The notes beneath the pieces are model-generated. The model was not told the DNA's origin and searched no databases. It was given only the letters and a program-made list of their open reading frames with translations. The position numbers and the translations under genes were made by a program. Shown one piece after another: positions 1 through 7,517 of a stretch of DNA of 27,267 nucleotides. The DNA comes from Spirosomataceae bacterium (GTDB lineage: Bacteria > Bacteroidota > Bacteroidia > Cytophagales > Spirosomataceae): assembly GCA_030731175.1 (NCBI GenBank), contig JANQUM010000228.1:1-27267 (forward strand), given 5' to 3'. Position 1 is the stretch's first letter. Every line of letters starts with the position of its first letter.

Positions 1-567
1 ACCTATGATGGTAAACTCCGAATGGTTTGCGAAATGAATCAGCTCAATCGAGCGTGAATTAGTGTCAGTTCTGTAATATGTTTTTGGGGCGGCGAATGTA
101 GCAACGGCTACAAGTATTTCGTCTTGACTTTCATCAATCGAAGATTTGTCTTCTACTAAGCGGTAGTAGTTTTTCGGGAGAAAAAGCCCGTACTTAAATT
201 TAGCTTTTGGGCTGCCTTGCAGGTGGTGTATATGAAGAAAAGCATCAGCGGTTGGCTTGTCAATTCGTTTGACTTTCATCACTCGAGCTGGCAATCGATT
301 GCTTTTACCAATTGCCGAACGCAACCGAGATTTTACAATTTCTGGGGAGGTTTCCCAAACGTCTTCCCACAAATGAATTACACGGAACCCTTTTTCGATG
401 TTCGCTAATTTGGTTTTGCAATTTGCTGATAAATAGTGAATTACAATACAAATTTGGTGCTCGCTCAAAATTATGAGATCATAACCTGCGATTGCGTAAT
501 TCGCTGGATTTACTTCAAATTTTTGGTTGTGAAACGTTAAAAAGCTACTTAATTTTTGTAAAATCAT
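1..567 (-). CDS. Conserved hypothetical protein, 3' end cut off by window edge
   Basis: An open reading frame runs without a stop from the ATG at 567 to the left edge, giving the first 189 residues. From memory the segment FLHIHHLQGSPKAKFKYGLF followed by LVAVATF, then ELIHFANHSEFTIIG, resembles a Bacteroidota and phage family of unknown function. That family continues with a GG-x-SKLL-like and a late YeKLGF-like motif and is thought to have a GNAT/Mom-like acyltransferase fold. The diagnostic C-terminal part lies outside the window, so the fold is an inference. The protein is rich in basic residues around 85-115 and shows no signal peptide or membrane segment, so it is probably cytoplasmic. 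It is divergent from the lipoprotein gene at 748, with 180 bases between their starts. I am fairly sure it is a gene, less sure of the family. Confidence 0.7.
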   Translation of the reverse strand, partial: MILQKLSSFLTFHNQKFEVNPANYAIAGYDLIILSEHQICIVIHYLSANCKTKLANIEKGFRVIHLWEDVWETSPEIVKSRLRSAIGKSNRLPARVMKVKRIDKPTADAFLHIHHLQGSPKAKFKYGLFLPKNYYRLVEDKSSIDESQDEILVAVATFAAPKTYYRTDTNSRSIELIHFANHSEFTIIG

Positions 568-747
568 TTCAAATAAAAAAGTAAACCGTTAGTCAAGACT
601 CGTTAAAGTTGTTTTGAGGCGGACGGTATGGACAGAAAGGCAAATTATTAGATTATACACAGAAGGTAGTGAAACGATGATTCTCAGACGGAATATAGTC
701 TTATATTTACCAACGAATACTTTTTAAAGACCAAATTTCAATTAGAT

Positions 748-1272
748 ATGTTAAAAAAAACCACACTCCTTTTATCACTTTTTGCCATTTTACTGTTAAA
801 TAGTTGCGGTAATTCTAACGATGCCGAACCAACAACAATTGTCGGTACGTGGCAGCTTTCGTCGGTAACTTTTGACATAAACGGTGAAATTTTAACGGCT
901 ACTTCGGCAGCTATGGCAGACGCTGAACTCAAAGACAACCAATGGATTTTTGACGAAAACGGAAATCTTACAGTTTTGCCAGATAATTTCTCCGTTGATT
1001 ATACGTTTAATGCCGCCGATAACAAGCTTGTAATCACTGCTGATGGGGCAGCGTACAATTATACAACAGAACTGACCAACAGCGACCTGAAAGTCAAATC
1101 GAAAGTTCTTGATGCTGAGAACGCCGATGATGACACCTACGAAAATGATCTGGAAGCAGCAGAAATCTTATTTTCAGCACTTGATTTATTGGAAGACCAA
1201 CAAGATGCCTTAGAAAGAATTGGTGATGTTAAGAAAATCAGCCTGACTTATCAGTTCGTGAAATTAAAGTAA
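748..1272 (+). CDS. Lipocalin-like lipoprotein
   Basis: This 174-residue protein begins with a lipoprotein signal peptide: two lysines, a hydrophobic stretch, then the lipobox LNSC with the acylated cysteine at residue 20. The mature part starts with a short linker and then IVGTWQLSSV, the usual opening of lipocalin-like domains in Bacteroidota (the DUF4488/DUF4923 type). It is followed by alternating beta-strand segments such as NQWIFDENGNLTVL and NKLVITADG. An acidic helical stretch at about 125-160 is rich in D and E. By family it should be a small beta-barrel lipoprotein of the cell envelope; its ligand is unknown. It stands alone, with a strong terminator 12 bases after the stop. No reliable -7 element was found upstream. 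Confidence 0.8.
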   Translation: MLKKTTLLLSLFAILLLNSCGNSNDAEPTTIVGTWQLSSVTFDINGEILTATSAAMADAELKDNQWIFDENGNLTVLPDNFSVDYTFNAADNKLVITADGAAYNYTTELTNSDLKVKSKVLDAENADDDTYENDLEAAEILFSALDLLEDQQDALERIGDVKKISLTYQFVKLK

Positions 1273-1284
1273 ATCTCTTCAAAG

Positions 1285-1318
1285 AAAAGTCCCGGCTTCG
1301 TGCGAAACCGGGACTTTT
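1285..1318. terminator. Bidirectional rho-independent terminator
   Basis: Perfect 11-bp inverted repeat AAAAGTCCCGG / CCGGGACTTTT with a 12-base loop that could pair further (TTCG..CGAA). The A-run on one side and T-run on the other serve both strands. It lies between the convergent lipoprotein gene (stop 1272) and the peptidase gene (stop 1338). Confidence 0.85.
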
Positions 1319-1337
1319 GCGTTGTTCGTTAGCGAGA

Positions 1338-2834
1338 TTACCTCCCGTATAACTCGTTGTAGGCTTTCTCATACTTATCACCAGAAACCCACGTTGGTTT
1401 CGCTTTGTCGTTTGCAATCAAGCGAGCGGCGTACGTGTAGGATTGGCAATACTTCAATAAATATGCCGGGTCAATATTTTCAGGATTATCCGTAACCTGA
1501 TGGTAATATTTGTAAATTTCTTCACTAAAAGAAGTCATTCCCGGAGCGTAATTCGGCGACGGAATCCCCATTTTTGCTAAACTTACATTATCCGATCTGT
1601 CAAATAAACCTTGCTCAGGAGCGGGGTCGTCTCCGGCGGTCAAGCCAAGCGTTGCGGCTGCTTTTACGATATGTTTTTCTGCCGATGTACGATTTAACCC
1701 AATAACAGAAACTTGCTCTTTGGTATCGTAACCGGCACCGTCGCAATTAAGATTGAAAACGCACTTTTCTAAAGGAATTAGCGGGTGTTCGGAGTAATAT
1801 TTGCTTCCTAAAAGTCCTATTTCTTCGCCCGTGTAAGCAATCAATAAAATAGAACGCTTTGCTGGTTTTAGGCTTAGAGCTTCGGCGGCGGTGAGTACGG
1901 CGGTTGTGCCGAAGGCGTTATCTCTTGCACCGTTAAAAATGCTGTCTTCTGCGGTTACGCGTCCGCTTTCGCTGCCGTAACCAATGTGGTCAAAATGAGC
2001 GGTCAAGACCAAATATTCGTTTTTCAAAACGGGGTCAGTACCTTCAATAATTCCAACTACGTTTTGCGACATGACGCTTTGGCTTTGCTTCTCGCCAACG
2101 TTTAGATTTAGTTCCTCAATTTTGTTTTTCGCTAACGCTTTTCCAGGTTCAGCGTTAACCCAAAGGTGCAGCATATTTTTCCCTTCGCTTTCTTTTTCTT
2201 TCAAGCGTAAACTCGGTTTCCCGAAGAAATTAACAACCGTTTTCCACGGAATTTGCAGGTTATAAATTTCGATGAAAGCCGCAGCACCGCGGTCGGCGGC
2301 AAATTTGCGTTTCGCCGCCATTGCTCCAAAAACTTCCTGCGGCGTTTTAGAATCGGGCGTTCCCACTTGGGCAATCACCACTTTGTCTTTTACATCAATT
2401 CCTTTGTAATCGTCGTAGCCCGTTGTTTCGTCCACCCAGCCGTAACCAACGTGCACAACTGCGTTATTGGAAAGTCCGAGTCCACCGCCCGACATCACCA
2501 CGAAATCTTCGCCTACGTTTAAGGTGGCTTCTTTGGTAGTAATAATTCCTAAAGTTGAAGGAGCGGCTTTTTCAAAAGGCACTTTTTGGAGGTAGCTATC
2601 GCCGTTTGCTGGTTTCACGCCAAATTTACGGAATTGTTCGGCGATATACCGAGCCGCCACATTATTGCCTTGCTCACCCGTTTTACGTCCTAAAAGGGCG
2701 TCTGAGGCAAGAAAGCGGAGATGAGCGTTTGGTTGAGCAATAGCGAACTTTGCCTCGGGTACTTTTTTGTATTTTTGAGCGTTAATAGGGGTAACGCTCA
2801 AAGCAAGAAAGAATAACGGTAATAACTTTTTCAT
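1338..2834 (-). CDS. Exported M28-family zinc metallopeptidase with PA domain
   Basis: The 498-residue product has a Sec signal peptide (MKKLLPLFFLALSVTPINAQ, probable cleavage near residue 19). A protease-associated (PA) type insert covers roughly residues 95-250. The M28 catalytic domain follows. The expected two-zinc ligands are visible in order: H280 in LTAHFDH, D305 in NGARDNAFG, E337/E338 in YTGEEIG (general base and ligand), D365 in NLNCDGAG and H445 in YYHQVTD. All are present, so it should be an active aminopeptidase or glutaminyl-cyclase-like enzyme of the periplasm or surface. The exact substrate cannot be read. It is transcribed alone, converging on the lipoprotein gene through a shared terminator. 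A candidate -7 element lies 45 bases upstream. Confidence 0.92.
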   Translation of the reverse strand: MKKLLPLFFLALSVTPINAQKYKKVPEAKFAIAQPNAHLRFLASDALLGRKTGEQGNNVAARYIAEQFRKFGVKPANGDSYLQKVPFEKAAPSTLGIITTKEATLNVGEDFVVMSGGGLGLSNNAVVHVGYGWVDETTGYDDYKGIDVKDKVVIAQVGTPDSKTPQEVFGAMAAKRKFAADRGAAAFIEIYNLQIPWKTVVNFFGKPSLRLKEKESEGKNMLHLWVNAEPGKALAKNKIEELNLNVGEKQSQSVMSQNVVGIIEGTDPVLKNEYLVLTAHFDHIGYGSESGRVTAEDSIFNGARDNAFGTTAVLTAAEALSLKPAKRSILLIAYTGEEIGLLGSKYYSEHPLIPLEKCVFNLNCDGAGYDTKEQVSVIGLNRTSAEKHIVKAAATLGLTAGDDPAPEQGLFDRSDNVSLAKMGIPSPNYAPGMTSFSEEIYKYYHQVTDNPENIDPAYLLKYCQSYTYAARLIANDKAKPTWVSGDKYEKAYNELYGR

Positions 2835-2878
2835 TTATTGGGAATAGTTTTTTAGTTTAAATACTATAATATGGTTAT

Positions 2879-2886
2879 CAAAAGTA
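2879..2886 (-). promoter_or_regulatory. Candidate -7 promoter element for the M28 peptidase gene
   Basis: On the minus strand this reads TACTTTTG, a full match to the Bacteroidota -7 consensus TAnnTTTG. It would give a leader of about 35-40 bases. No clear -33 TTG at the usual spacing, so this is a moderate call; the motif is short and occurs by chance in AT-rich DNA. Confidence 0.4.
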
Positions 2887-3052
2887 CGTTAAAACCAGCA
2901 ATAATGATAGTCTATAAATTAGTTAGGGCTCATTTTTCGGTAGATTAACACGGGATTTTCAACCTTCATGCTCGAAAGTAGCATTTGAGAAGGTTGCCGA
3001 CATAGCGAACACAGTCTTCGTTCAAACAGCACTTATTTTACAAACACATTAT

Positions 3053-3679
3053 ATGAAAACCACAAGAAAAATTTTACTCTGTCAAGTCTGGCTTTTATTC
3101 CTGCCTGTGGTTGCATTTGCCCAAACGCCAGCCGAATATATGCTTGCAGATGCAAATGATTATTTCAAAACCGGACGTTACTGGGATGCTTTTTTTGAAT
3201 ACCGCAACGTAGCAAAAACGAGTGAATTTGCTGATAATTACGAAGTAAGCTCTCAAATAAAGAACAGCTCAAAGGCATTGTATCTGAAACGAAAATTTGA
3301 AAATTATCGGGCGTTCCGTCAGTATGAATTAGCTAAAGCGAATTTGAAGGAACTTGTGATTATAAACCCTGAAGACCCAAATAGAGGAGAAATACCGAGG
3401 TTGACTTTGAAGCAAGCCGAAGATTTGATGCGACTTGCCAACCGCCAACGTACCGATGCACAAACGGCGGCGATGTTTCAGAAATCGATCAAATTGTACC
3501 ATTTAGCAATGGCAGAAGGTTTGAAAGATGAAAGCGTAAAAACGGCAATCAGAATGGCAGAATTGGCATTAAAAAACACGGGTGTTGAGCCGGTTTCTGA
3601 GCCTTCAACCACTTACGGAATTGCAGAAACGCAGAAAATAGAGCGGGAGCGTGAGGTGAAAATTATTAAAGAGCAATAA
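3053..3679 (+). CDS. Exported helical-repeat protein of unknown function
   Basis: The 208-residue protein has a signal peptide with basic N-terminus, hydrophobic core WLLFLPVVAFAQ and a likely cleavage after AFA or AFAQ. The rest is alpha-helical with TPR-like spacing: ANDYFKTGRYWDAFFEYRNV near residues 33-52, then FRQYELAKANLKELVIINPE, then QKSIKLYHLAMAEG and IRMAELALKNTG. TPR-like packing would suggest protein-protein interaction in the periplasm, but no specific family is recognised. The tail is highly charged (EKIEREREVKIIKE-like). It is not part of an operon: its upstream neighbour is divergent and its downstream neighbour convergent. The coding call is solid; the function is unknown. 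Confidence 0.75.
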   Translation: MKTTRKILLCQVWLLFLPVVAFAQTPAEYMLADANDYFKTGRYWDAFFEYRNVAKTSEFADNYEVSSQIKNSSKALYLKRKFENYRAFRQYELAKANLKELVIINPEDPNRGEIPRLTLKQAEDLMRLANRQRTDAQTAAMFQKSIKLYHLAMAEGLKDESVKTAIRMAELALKNTGVEPVSEPSTTYGIAETQKIEREREVKIIKEQ

Positions 3680-3687
3680 GGAGTACG

Positions 3688-3706
3688 GTTGTTAAAGACA
3701 ACTTTT
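3688..3706 (+). terminator. Weak candidate terminator
   Basis: GTTGT-TAAAG-ACAAC followed directly by TTTT, 8 bases after the stop of the exported helical-repeat gene. The stem is only 5 bp, so it may not be functional. Confidence 0.3.
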
Positions 3707-3741
3707 GAAAATCTCCAATCTAAATTCTTATTTATCCAATC

Positions 3742-4485
3742 TTACAAAGAATTCCAGATTTCCCAAGACTTTTCTGCTTGTAAAACCAACATTCGGTGAC
3801 CGTTCAAAACGGTCGCCTTTTTTTGTGCTCCGTTTTTCATAAAAAGCGTTTCGGCGGGGTTGTAAACCAAGTCAAAAAGGAAGTGGTTTTCGGTTAACTT
3901 ATCGTACCTAATGTCGGGGCAGGCGTTTGGGTTCGGGTACGTGCCGAGCGGTGTGGTGTTAATAATCAAATGGTGTGATTCAATCAAATCGCCTGCTTCT
4001 TCGTAACTAACTGAGCCCTTTTGGGGAGAACGGGAAACGGCCTTGTACCCAATTCCCATATCTTCCAACGCAACTTTTACGGCTTTTGCCGCTCCGCCAT
4101 TTCCTAAAATCAACGCTTTTTTTGCTGACTTTCCAGCTGTAATAAATGCTTCTTTCAGTGAATTACTAAATCCGTAATAATCTGAATTGTAGCCTTTTAG
4201 GATGCCGTTTGAAATTTTTATTACGTTAACAGCTCCAATTCTATCGGCGGCGGGGTCAATTTCGTCCAGAAATTGCAGGACGTTTTGTTTGTGCGGAATC
4301 GTGACGTTTAGCCCGACTAAATCGGAATAGTTTTTTAATAATTCGGGAAATTGTGCGTAGTCTTCCAACTCAAAAAGCTCGTAGCAATGTGAATCAGAAA
4401 TATTGAGTTGCTCAAATTTTTCGGTGAAGTATTTCTTAGAAAAAGAATGAGTCAGCGGAAATCCAATAAGCCCGTACCGATTCAT
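3742..4485 (-). CDS. aroE: Shikimate dehydrogenase (NADP+)
   Basis: Reduces 3-dehydroshikimate to shikimate in the common aromatic pathway. From the ATG at 4485 the protein is 247 residues. The N-terminal substrate domain shows the shikimate-binding serines in LTHSFSK (S14, S16), VTIPHK with the catalytic lysine at K66, N87 in GAVNVI and the catalytic aspartate D102 in YNSDYYGF. The Rossmann part has GNGGAAKA at 128-135, INTTPLG near 175-181 and the closing NGHRMLVLQA. A TTG two codons upstream (4491) would overlap the stop of the preceding DedA gene, but the ATG gives the normal family N-terminus (MNRYGLIG), so I prefer it. Only 2 bases separate it from the dedA stop, so translation is probably coupled. 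Confidence 0.95.
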   Translation of the reverse strand: MNRYGLIGFPLTHSFSKKYFTEKFEQLNISDSHCYELFELEDYAQFPELLKNYSDLVGLNVTIPHKQNVLQFLDEIDPAADRIGAVNVIKISNGILKGYNSDYYGFSNSLKEAFITAGKSAKKALILGNGGAAKAVKVALEDMGIGYKAVSRSPQKGSVSYEEAGDLIESHHLIINTTPLGTYPNPNACPDIRYDKLTENHFLFDLVYNPAETLFMKNGAQKKATVLNGHRMLVLQAEKSWEIWNSL

Positions 4486-4487
4486 AA

Positions 4488-5141
4488 TCAAGCTACTGTT
4501 TTCGGGAAAAACTTTGCTTTTATTACGCCAACAATCATCGGGGCGATGGATAGAAACACGATGCCCAAAACTACTTTTTCAAAGTTATCTTTAACCCAGG
4601 CATTTGCTCCAAGAAAATAGCCTAATAATGTGATAGAAGTTACCCAAAGCGAAGCACCTAATATGCAATACAAGATATATTTTGGGTATTTCATGCTTCC
4701 TGCACCCGCCACAAAAGGGGCAATTGTGCGAATAATTGGCATAAAACGAGCAAGGATCACGGCTTTGCCGCCGTGTTTCAGGTAAAATTCTTCGGTTTGA
4801 GTGATGTACTCACGTTTCAGAAACAGGATTTTGTCTTTTGATTTGATAAACGCACTGAATTTTTTCCCGACAAAATAATTGACATTATCACCCAATAATG
4901 CGGCAATAATCATCAACGGAATGGTGATGCTTATCAAGAGTTTACCCGTTGTAGCAGCGAGTAAACCAACGGCAAATAACAAGGAGTCACCCGGTAAAAG
5001 TGGCATTACGATGAAGCCAGTTTCTACAAAAATAATAGTGAATAAAATGGCGTAGGTAAGCGTATCGTAATCGTTCAGAAAACCTTCGAGTACCGTAAGC
5101 GGGTCTTTCAAAAAGCCGAGTAGAAAATGTATTATTTCCAT
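4488..5141 (-). CDS. DedA-family integral membrane protein
   Basis: From the ATG at 5141 this is 217 residues (a TTG one codon upstream at 5144 is less likely). It has the DedA/VTT-domain signature: FVETGF with E40, PLLPGDSLLF, the amphipathic GDNVNYFVGKK at 84-94, and ARFMPIIRTIAPFVAGAG with R132, P135 and R138. Several membrane segments and two re-entrant hydrophobic stretches are evident. Family members in the inner membrane are proton-motive-force-linked transporters or scramblases, including undecaprenyl-phosphate or phospholipid flippases; which lipid this one handles cannot be told. It lies between comA and aroE in a probable three-gene operon, with no evident functional link to either. 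Confidence 0.9.
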   Translation of the reverse strand: MEIIHFLLGFLKDPLTVLEGFLNDYDTLTYAILFTIIFVETGFIVMPLLPGDSLLFAVGLLAATTGKLLISITIPLMIIAALLGDNVNYFVGKKFSAFIKSKDKILFLKREYITQTEEFYLKHGGKAVILARFMPIIRTIAPFVAGAGSMKYPKYILYCILGASLWVTSITLLGYFLGANAWVKDNFEKVVLGIVFLSIAPMIVGVIKAKFFPKTVA

Positions 5142-5179
5142 CAAAAGTAGTTTTTAAGTTTTTGAGTTATTCAGTTTCC

Positions 5180-5213
5180 TTGCCATTGTCAGTGACGACA
5201 CTGACAATGGCAA
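5180..5213. repeat. Perfect 15-bp hairpin between comA and dedA
   Basis: TTGCCATTGTCAGTG / CACTGACAATGGCAA around the 4-base loop ACGA, 22 bases past the comA stop and 38 bases before the dedA start. Read on the minus strand it is followed by GGAAACTGAAT rather than a T-run, so it is not a standard rho-independent terminator. It could stabilise the upstream message, partly terminate, or be a copy of a dispersed palindromic repeat. No second copy was found in this window. Confidence 0.75.
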
Positions 5214-5235
5214 AGCTACCTTGTGAGATGGAGGA

Positions 5236-6069
5236 TTATCCCCTTGGCTTGTGGCGAATGCGGTCGTCCTCGTAGTATCTTCCGAGCTTAAATTGTTTCT
5301 TTTCTTCTTCCGGTAAAAAGGTATCAAAAGTATCTCCACGCAACCCAAGACGGATTGTTTCGAGCGGAATAACTTCGTTTGGTGCAATATTACCTACGTT
5401 TACGTTAGAACCCACTAATTTTACGAAGTAAACTTGCTGTGATTTTTGCGGAGCTTCCCAAATAATATTATCAGCGTTTATGGCGTGGATAATTTCATCC
5501 ACCAATCCTTGTCTTACTTCGCCGCTGCTTCGGTAGAGCCCGATATTTCCACCTTCACGGGCTTCACCGATAACTTTCCAAGAGCCGGCTTGCAATTCGG
5601 CAGACATGAGTTCAATCCATTTGTAGGGAGCAAAGATTTTCTCTTCATCTTTTGAGCCAACTTCTGAAAGTACTTTTCCACCCCGCTCGGCTAACCGCCT
5701 GATATAGTTGCATTTTACATCGTGTGGTAGCGTGATAGAGCCGTCAGAAACTTCGCACATTTCTAAGCCGTATTTATCCATCATCCGCATATAATCTTCA
5801 AACTGATTTCTGACTACGAAGGCCTCAAACAGCGTTCCGCCGAAGTAAACCGGTATTCCGGCATCGTGGTAAATCTTGATTTTATCTTCGATGTTTGGGG
5901 TGACGTACGACGTTGCCCAGCCAAATTTTACGATGTCGATGTAATCAGCCGAAGTAGTAAGGAGGTCTTCTATTTCGCGAACACTCAGTCCCTTGTCCAT
6001 AACCATGGTTAATCCCGAATTGCGGGGTTTCACGGAACGTTCAGGAATCATTGAAAGGTTATAATTCAT
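5236..6069 (-). CDS. comA: Phosphosulfolactate synthase (ComA family)
   Basis: ComA adds sulfite to phosphoenolpyruvate to give (2R)-phospho-3-sulfolactate. In methanogens this starts coenzyme M biosynthesis; in Bacillus a homologue supports sulfolactate formation. The 277-residue product has the normal family length and TIM-barrel pattern: GLTMVMDKGLS at 19-29, DIVKFGWATS near 45-54, PVYFGGTLFE at 73-82, CEVSDGSI at 105-112, LSEVGSKDE at 134-142 and EAREGGNIGLY at 169-179, which are the conserved phosphate, magnesium and substrate-binding stretches. It appears to head an operon with dedA and aroE. No other sulfolactate gene (comB, comC) is visible here, so the downstream use is unknown; sulfonolipid or sulfolactate formation is an inference. 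The ATG at 6069 is clear. Confidence 0.9.
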   Translation of the reverse strand: MNYNLSMIPERSVKPRNSGLTMVMDKGLSVREIEDLLTTSADYIDIVKFGWATSYVTPNIEDKIKIYHDAGIPVYFGGTLFEAFVVRNQFEDYMRMMDKYGLEMCEVSDGSITLPHDVKCNYIRRLAERGGKVLSEVGSKDEEKIFAPYKWIELMSAELQAGSWKVIGEAREGGNIGLYRSSGEVRQGLVDEIIHAINADNIIWEAPQKSQQVYFVKLVGSNVNVGNIAPNEVIPLETIRLGLRGDTFDTFLPEEEKKQFKLGRYYEDDRIRHKPRG

Positions 6070-6101
6070 GCTTTTTTCGTTTTCTATTTATAAAACAGCC
6101 G

Positions 6102-6109
6102 CAAAATTA
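6102..6109 (-). promoter_or_regulatory. Candidate -7 promoter element for the comA-dedA-aroE operon
   Basis: TAATTTTG on the minus strand matches TAnnTTTG, 32 bases upstream of the comA ATG, giving a short leader. No convincing -33 TTG. Confidence 0.4.
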
Positions 6110-6268
6110 AGGATTATTTTGCAGAGGGAGGGTTTTATGAAATTAAAATGTGTTTGAGGTTAGGTGAAATACTAAGCGGTGGCGTTAGTTCGATTTGTTA
6201 AAAAAAACCTAATGGCTTTTAAAACAGTACGCTAATCCTGCAATAGTCACATTTCAAACTTACGCTTT

Positions 6269-7141
6269 CTACACCCGCACCCGCATTTTTGGGTGTTTTA
6301 TCACTTTAGCAATGAAATACATCAAATCTTGCTGTTGCGGTGAGAATTGCGTGCGGCAACTGCCGTAATAAGACATAAAGTTGTTTAGGTTCGGGCGGTA
6401 ATCCCGACCGCTTTTATCGTGGTATTCGCCAAATAAGCTACAATCCTTTTCGATGAAACTTGCTCCGAAAGGGTCTGGCGGTGTATCACAGATTTTGTCG
6501 CCGTTGCTGCCACAATTTTGGTCGCTCACGTCAGATTGTTGGGTAATCTCCTTTTCAAAAGTGTGTAGCAGTCCGAAAAAATGCCCCATTTCGTGCACAA
6601 AAGCGGGGTCTTGCAAATGTACTTTTGAGATAAAAATACGGTTCAGGTTTAAAACTGGATAGTGCGTGTAGCCGATAACATCTTTATAATCATCAAAGAC
6701 GTACAAGTTGATAGCGTTTTCGTCGTAGGTTTTTTTGGTAAAAAACTCCTCAACGTTAGCACTTTTGTAAAAATGATCTACGTTTCGTTCACTGTAAATA
6801 TAATCGTTTCCTTCTTTTACAAAGTCAAACTGAATATTACTCGAAATGAAATTCGAGTTCAGAAAATTTAAGGCTTCTGAGAAGTCTTCATCCCTTAGTT
6901 CGGAATTCAATAACGGATTCACTACATGAATTTTTACAGGAAAGCGGAGTATTTGTTGGTTCTCAATAGGGAATTTTTGTTGAAGAGCGATAATTTGATC
7001 GAGATAAACGTCGTAGTCGTCTGATAAAACAACACCATGCACCACATTCTTTTTATATGCAGTAGCATCTTGCTGTAGTTGCCGCTGGCAAGCCAAAGGT
7101 AGCAACGCAATTAAAAACAAACCGAGTAAAAGCTTTCTCAT
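6269..7141 (-). CDS. M43-like zinc metalloprotease lipoprotein
   Basis: From the ATG at 7141 the protein has 290 residues (an upstream TTG at 7150 is unlikely). The N-terminus is a lipoprotein signal with LPLAC and the acylated cysteine at C18. The metzincin zinc motif is complete: HEMGHFFGLLH with H183, E184, H187 and H193. It is followed by the cysteine-containing CDTPPDP segment (218-224) and the Met-turn NFMSYY with M256. This order fits the M43 (pappalysin/cytophagalysin) family. Four cysteines (210, 218, 234, 262) may form disulfides. The enzyme would act at the cell surface or in the periplasm; the substrate is not known. It is a single-gene unit. No good promoter element was found in the AT-rich stretch upstream. 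Confidence 0.88.
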   Translation of the reverse strand: MRKLLLGLFLIALLPLACQRQLQQDATAYKKNVVHGVVLSDDYDVYLDQIIALQQKFPIENQQILRFPVKIHVVNPLLNSELRDEDFSEALNFLNSNFISSNIQFDFVKEGNDYIYSERNVDHFYKSANVEEFFTKKTYDENAINLYVFDDYKDVIGYTHYPVLNLNRIFISKVHLQDPAFVHEMGHFFGLLHTFEKEITQQSDVSDQNCGSNGDKICDTPPDPFGASFIEKDCSLFGEYHDKSGRDYRPNLNNFMSYYGSCRTQFSPQQQDLMYFIAKVIKHPKMRVRV

Positions 7142-7404
7142 GAGCAACAAGTTAAGTGTTTAATTAACGGCGTCTGTTACCAGGTTGTTGTTTTAATTTG
7201 TTTTCAATCAGCTTTTTATACGATGATTACAACAAAAAAAAGTAATCGTAGAGGCACTTTTTTTCTTAATCTCAAAACAAAAACACGCACATTTAATTAT
7301 TAAATATATCGTTTCGCAGAACGTCACATGGGTAAATTAGTAAGCTATTTTTCCTAAAAAAATTATTTAGACAGATTATCAATTATAAAAAATTATTGTA
7401 GCTA
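7142..7404. other. AT-rich intergenic region between divergent metalloprotease and sdh genes
   Basis: No gene is visible. It contains a weak inverted repeat of an A-run and T-run, AAAAAAAGT (7235-7243) and ACTTTTTTT (7256-7264), with no GC core. The right part leads into the sdh promoter. Otherwise it shows long A/T tracts only. Confidence 0.6.
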
Positions 7405-7435
7405 TTGGTTGTGAGCCGTTTGTGCAGTACTTTTG
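7405..7435 (+). promoter_or_regulatory. Candidate sdh operon promoter (-33 TTG, -7 TACTTTTG)
   Basis: TTG at 7405-7407 and TACTTTTG at 7428-7435 are separated by 20 bases, the arrangement typical of the Bacteroidota housekeeping promoter (TTG-N19-21-TAnnTTTG). Transcription would start near 7441, leaving a leader of about 75 bases before sdhC. This is the best promoter match in the window. Confidence 0.6.
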
Positions 7436-7517
7436 GCAACTGAAAATTTGCACTATTTTAAGTGCCATCGGTAATTACAAAAGCGTATAATTTCTTTCAA
7501 ACACAGCAACATTCCTT

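Noticed and set aside
217..408. 63-codon plus-strand frame
   Set aside because: Lies antisense within the left-edge gene, which has a far better codon pattern and family-like segments.
2071..2743. Three plus-strand frames antisense to the M28 peptidase
   Set aside because: The minus-strand peptidase has all catalytic residues, so these are shadows.
7235..7264. A-run/T-run inverted repeat as terminator
   Set aside because: Stem is only A/T with no GC core and lies upstream of both flanking genes.
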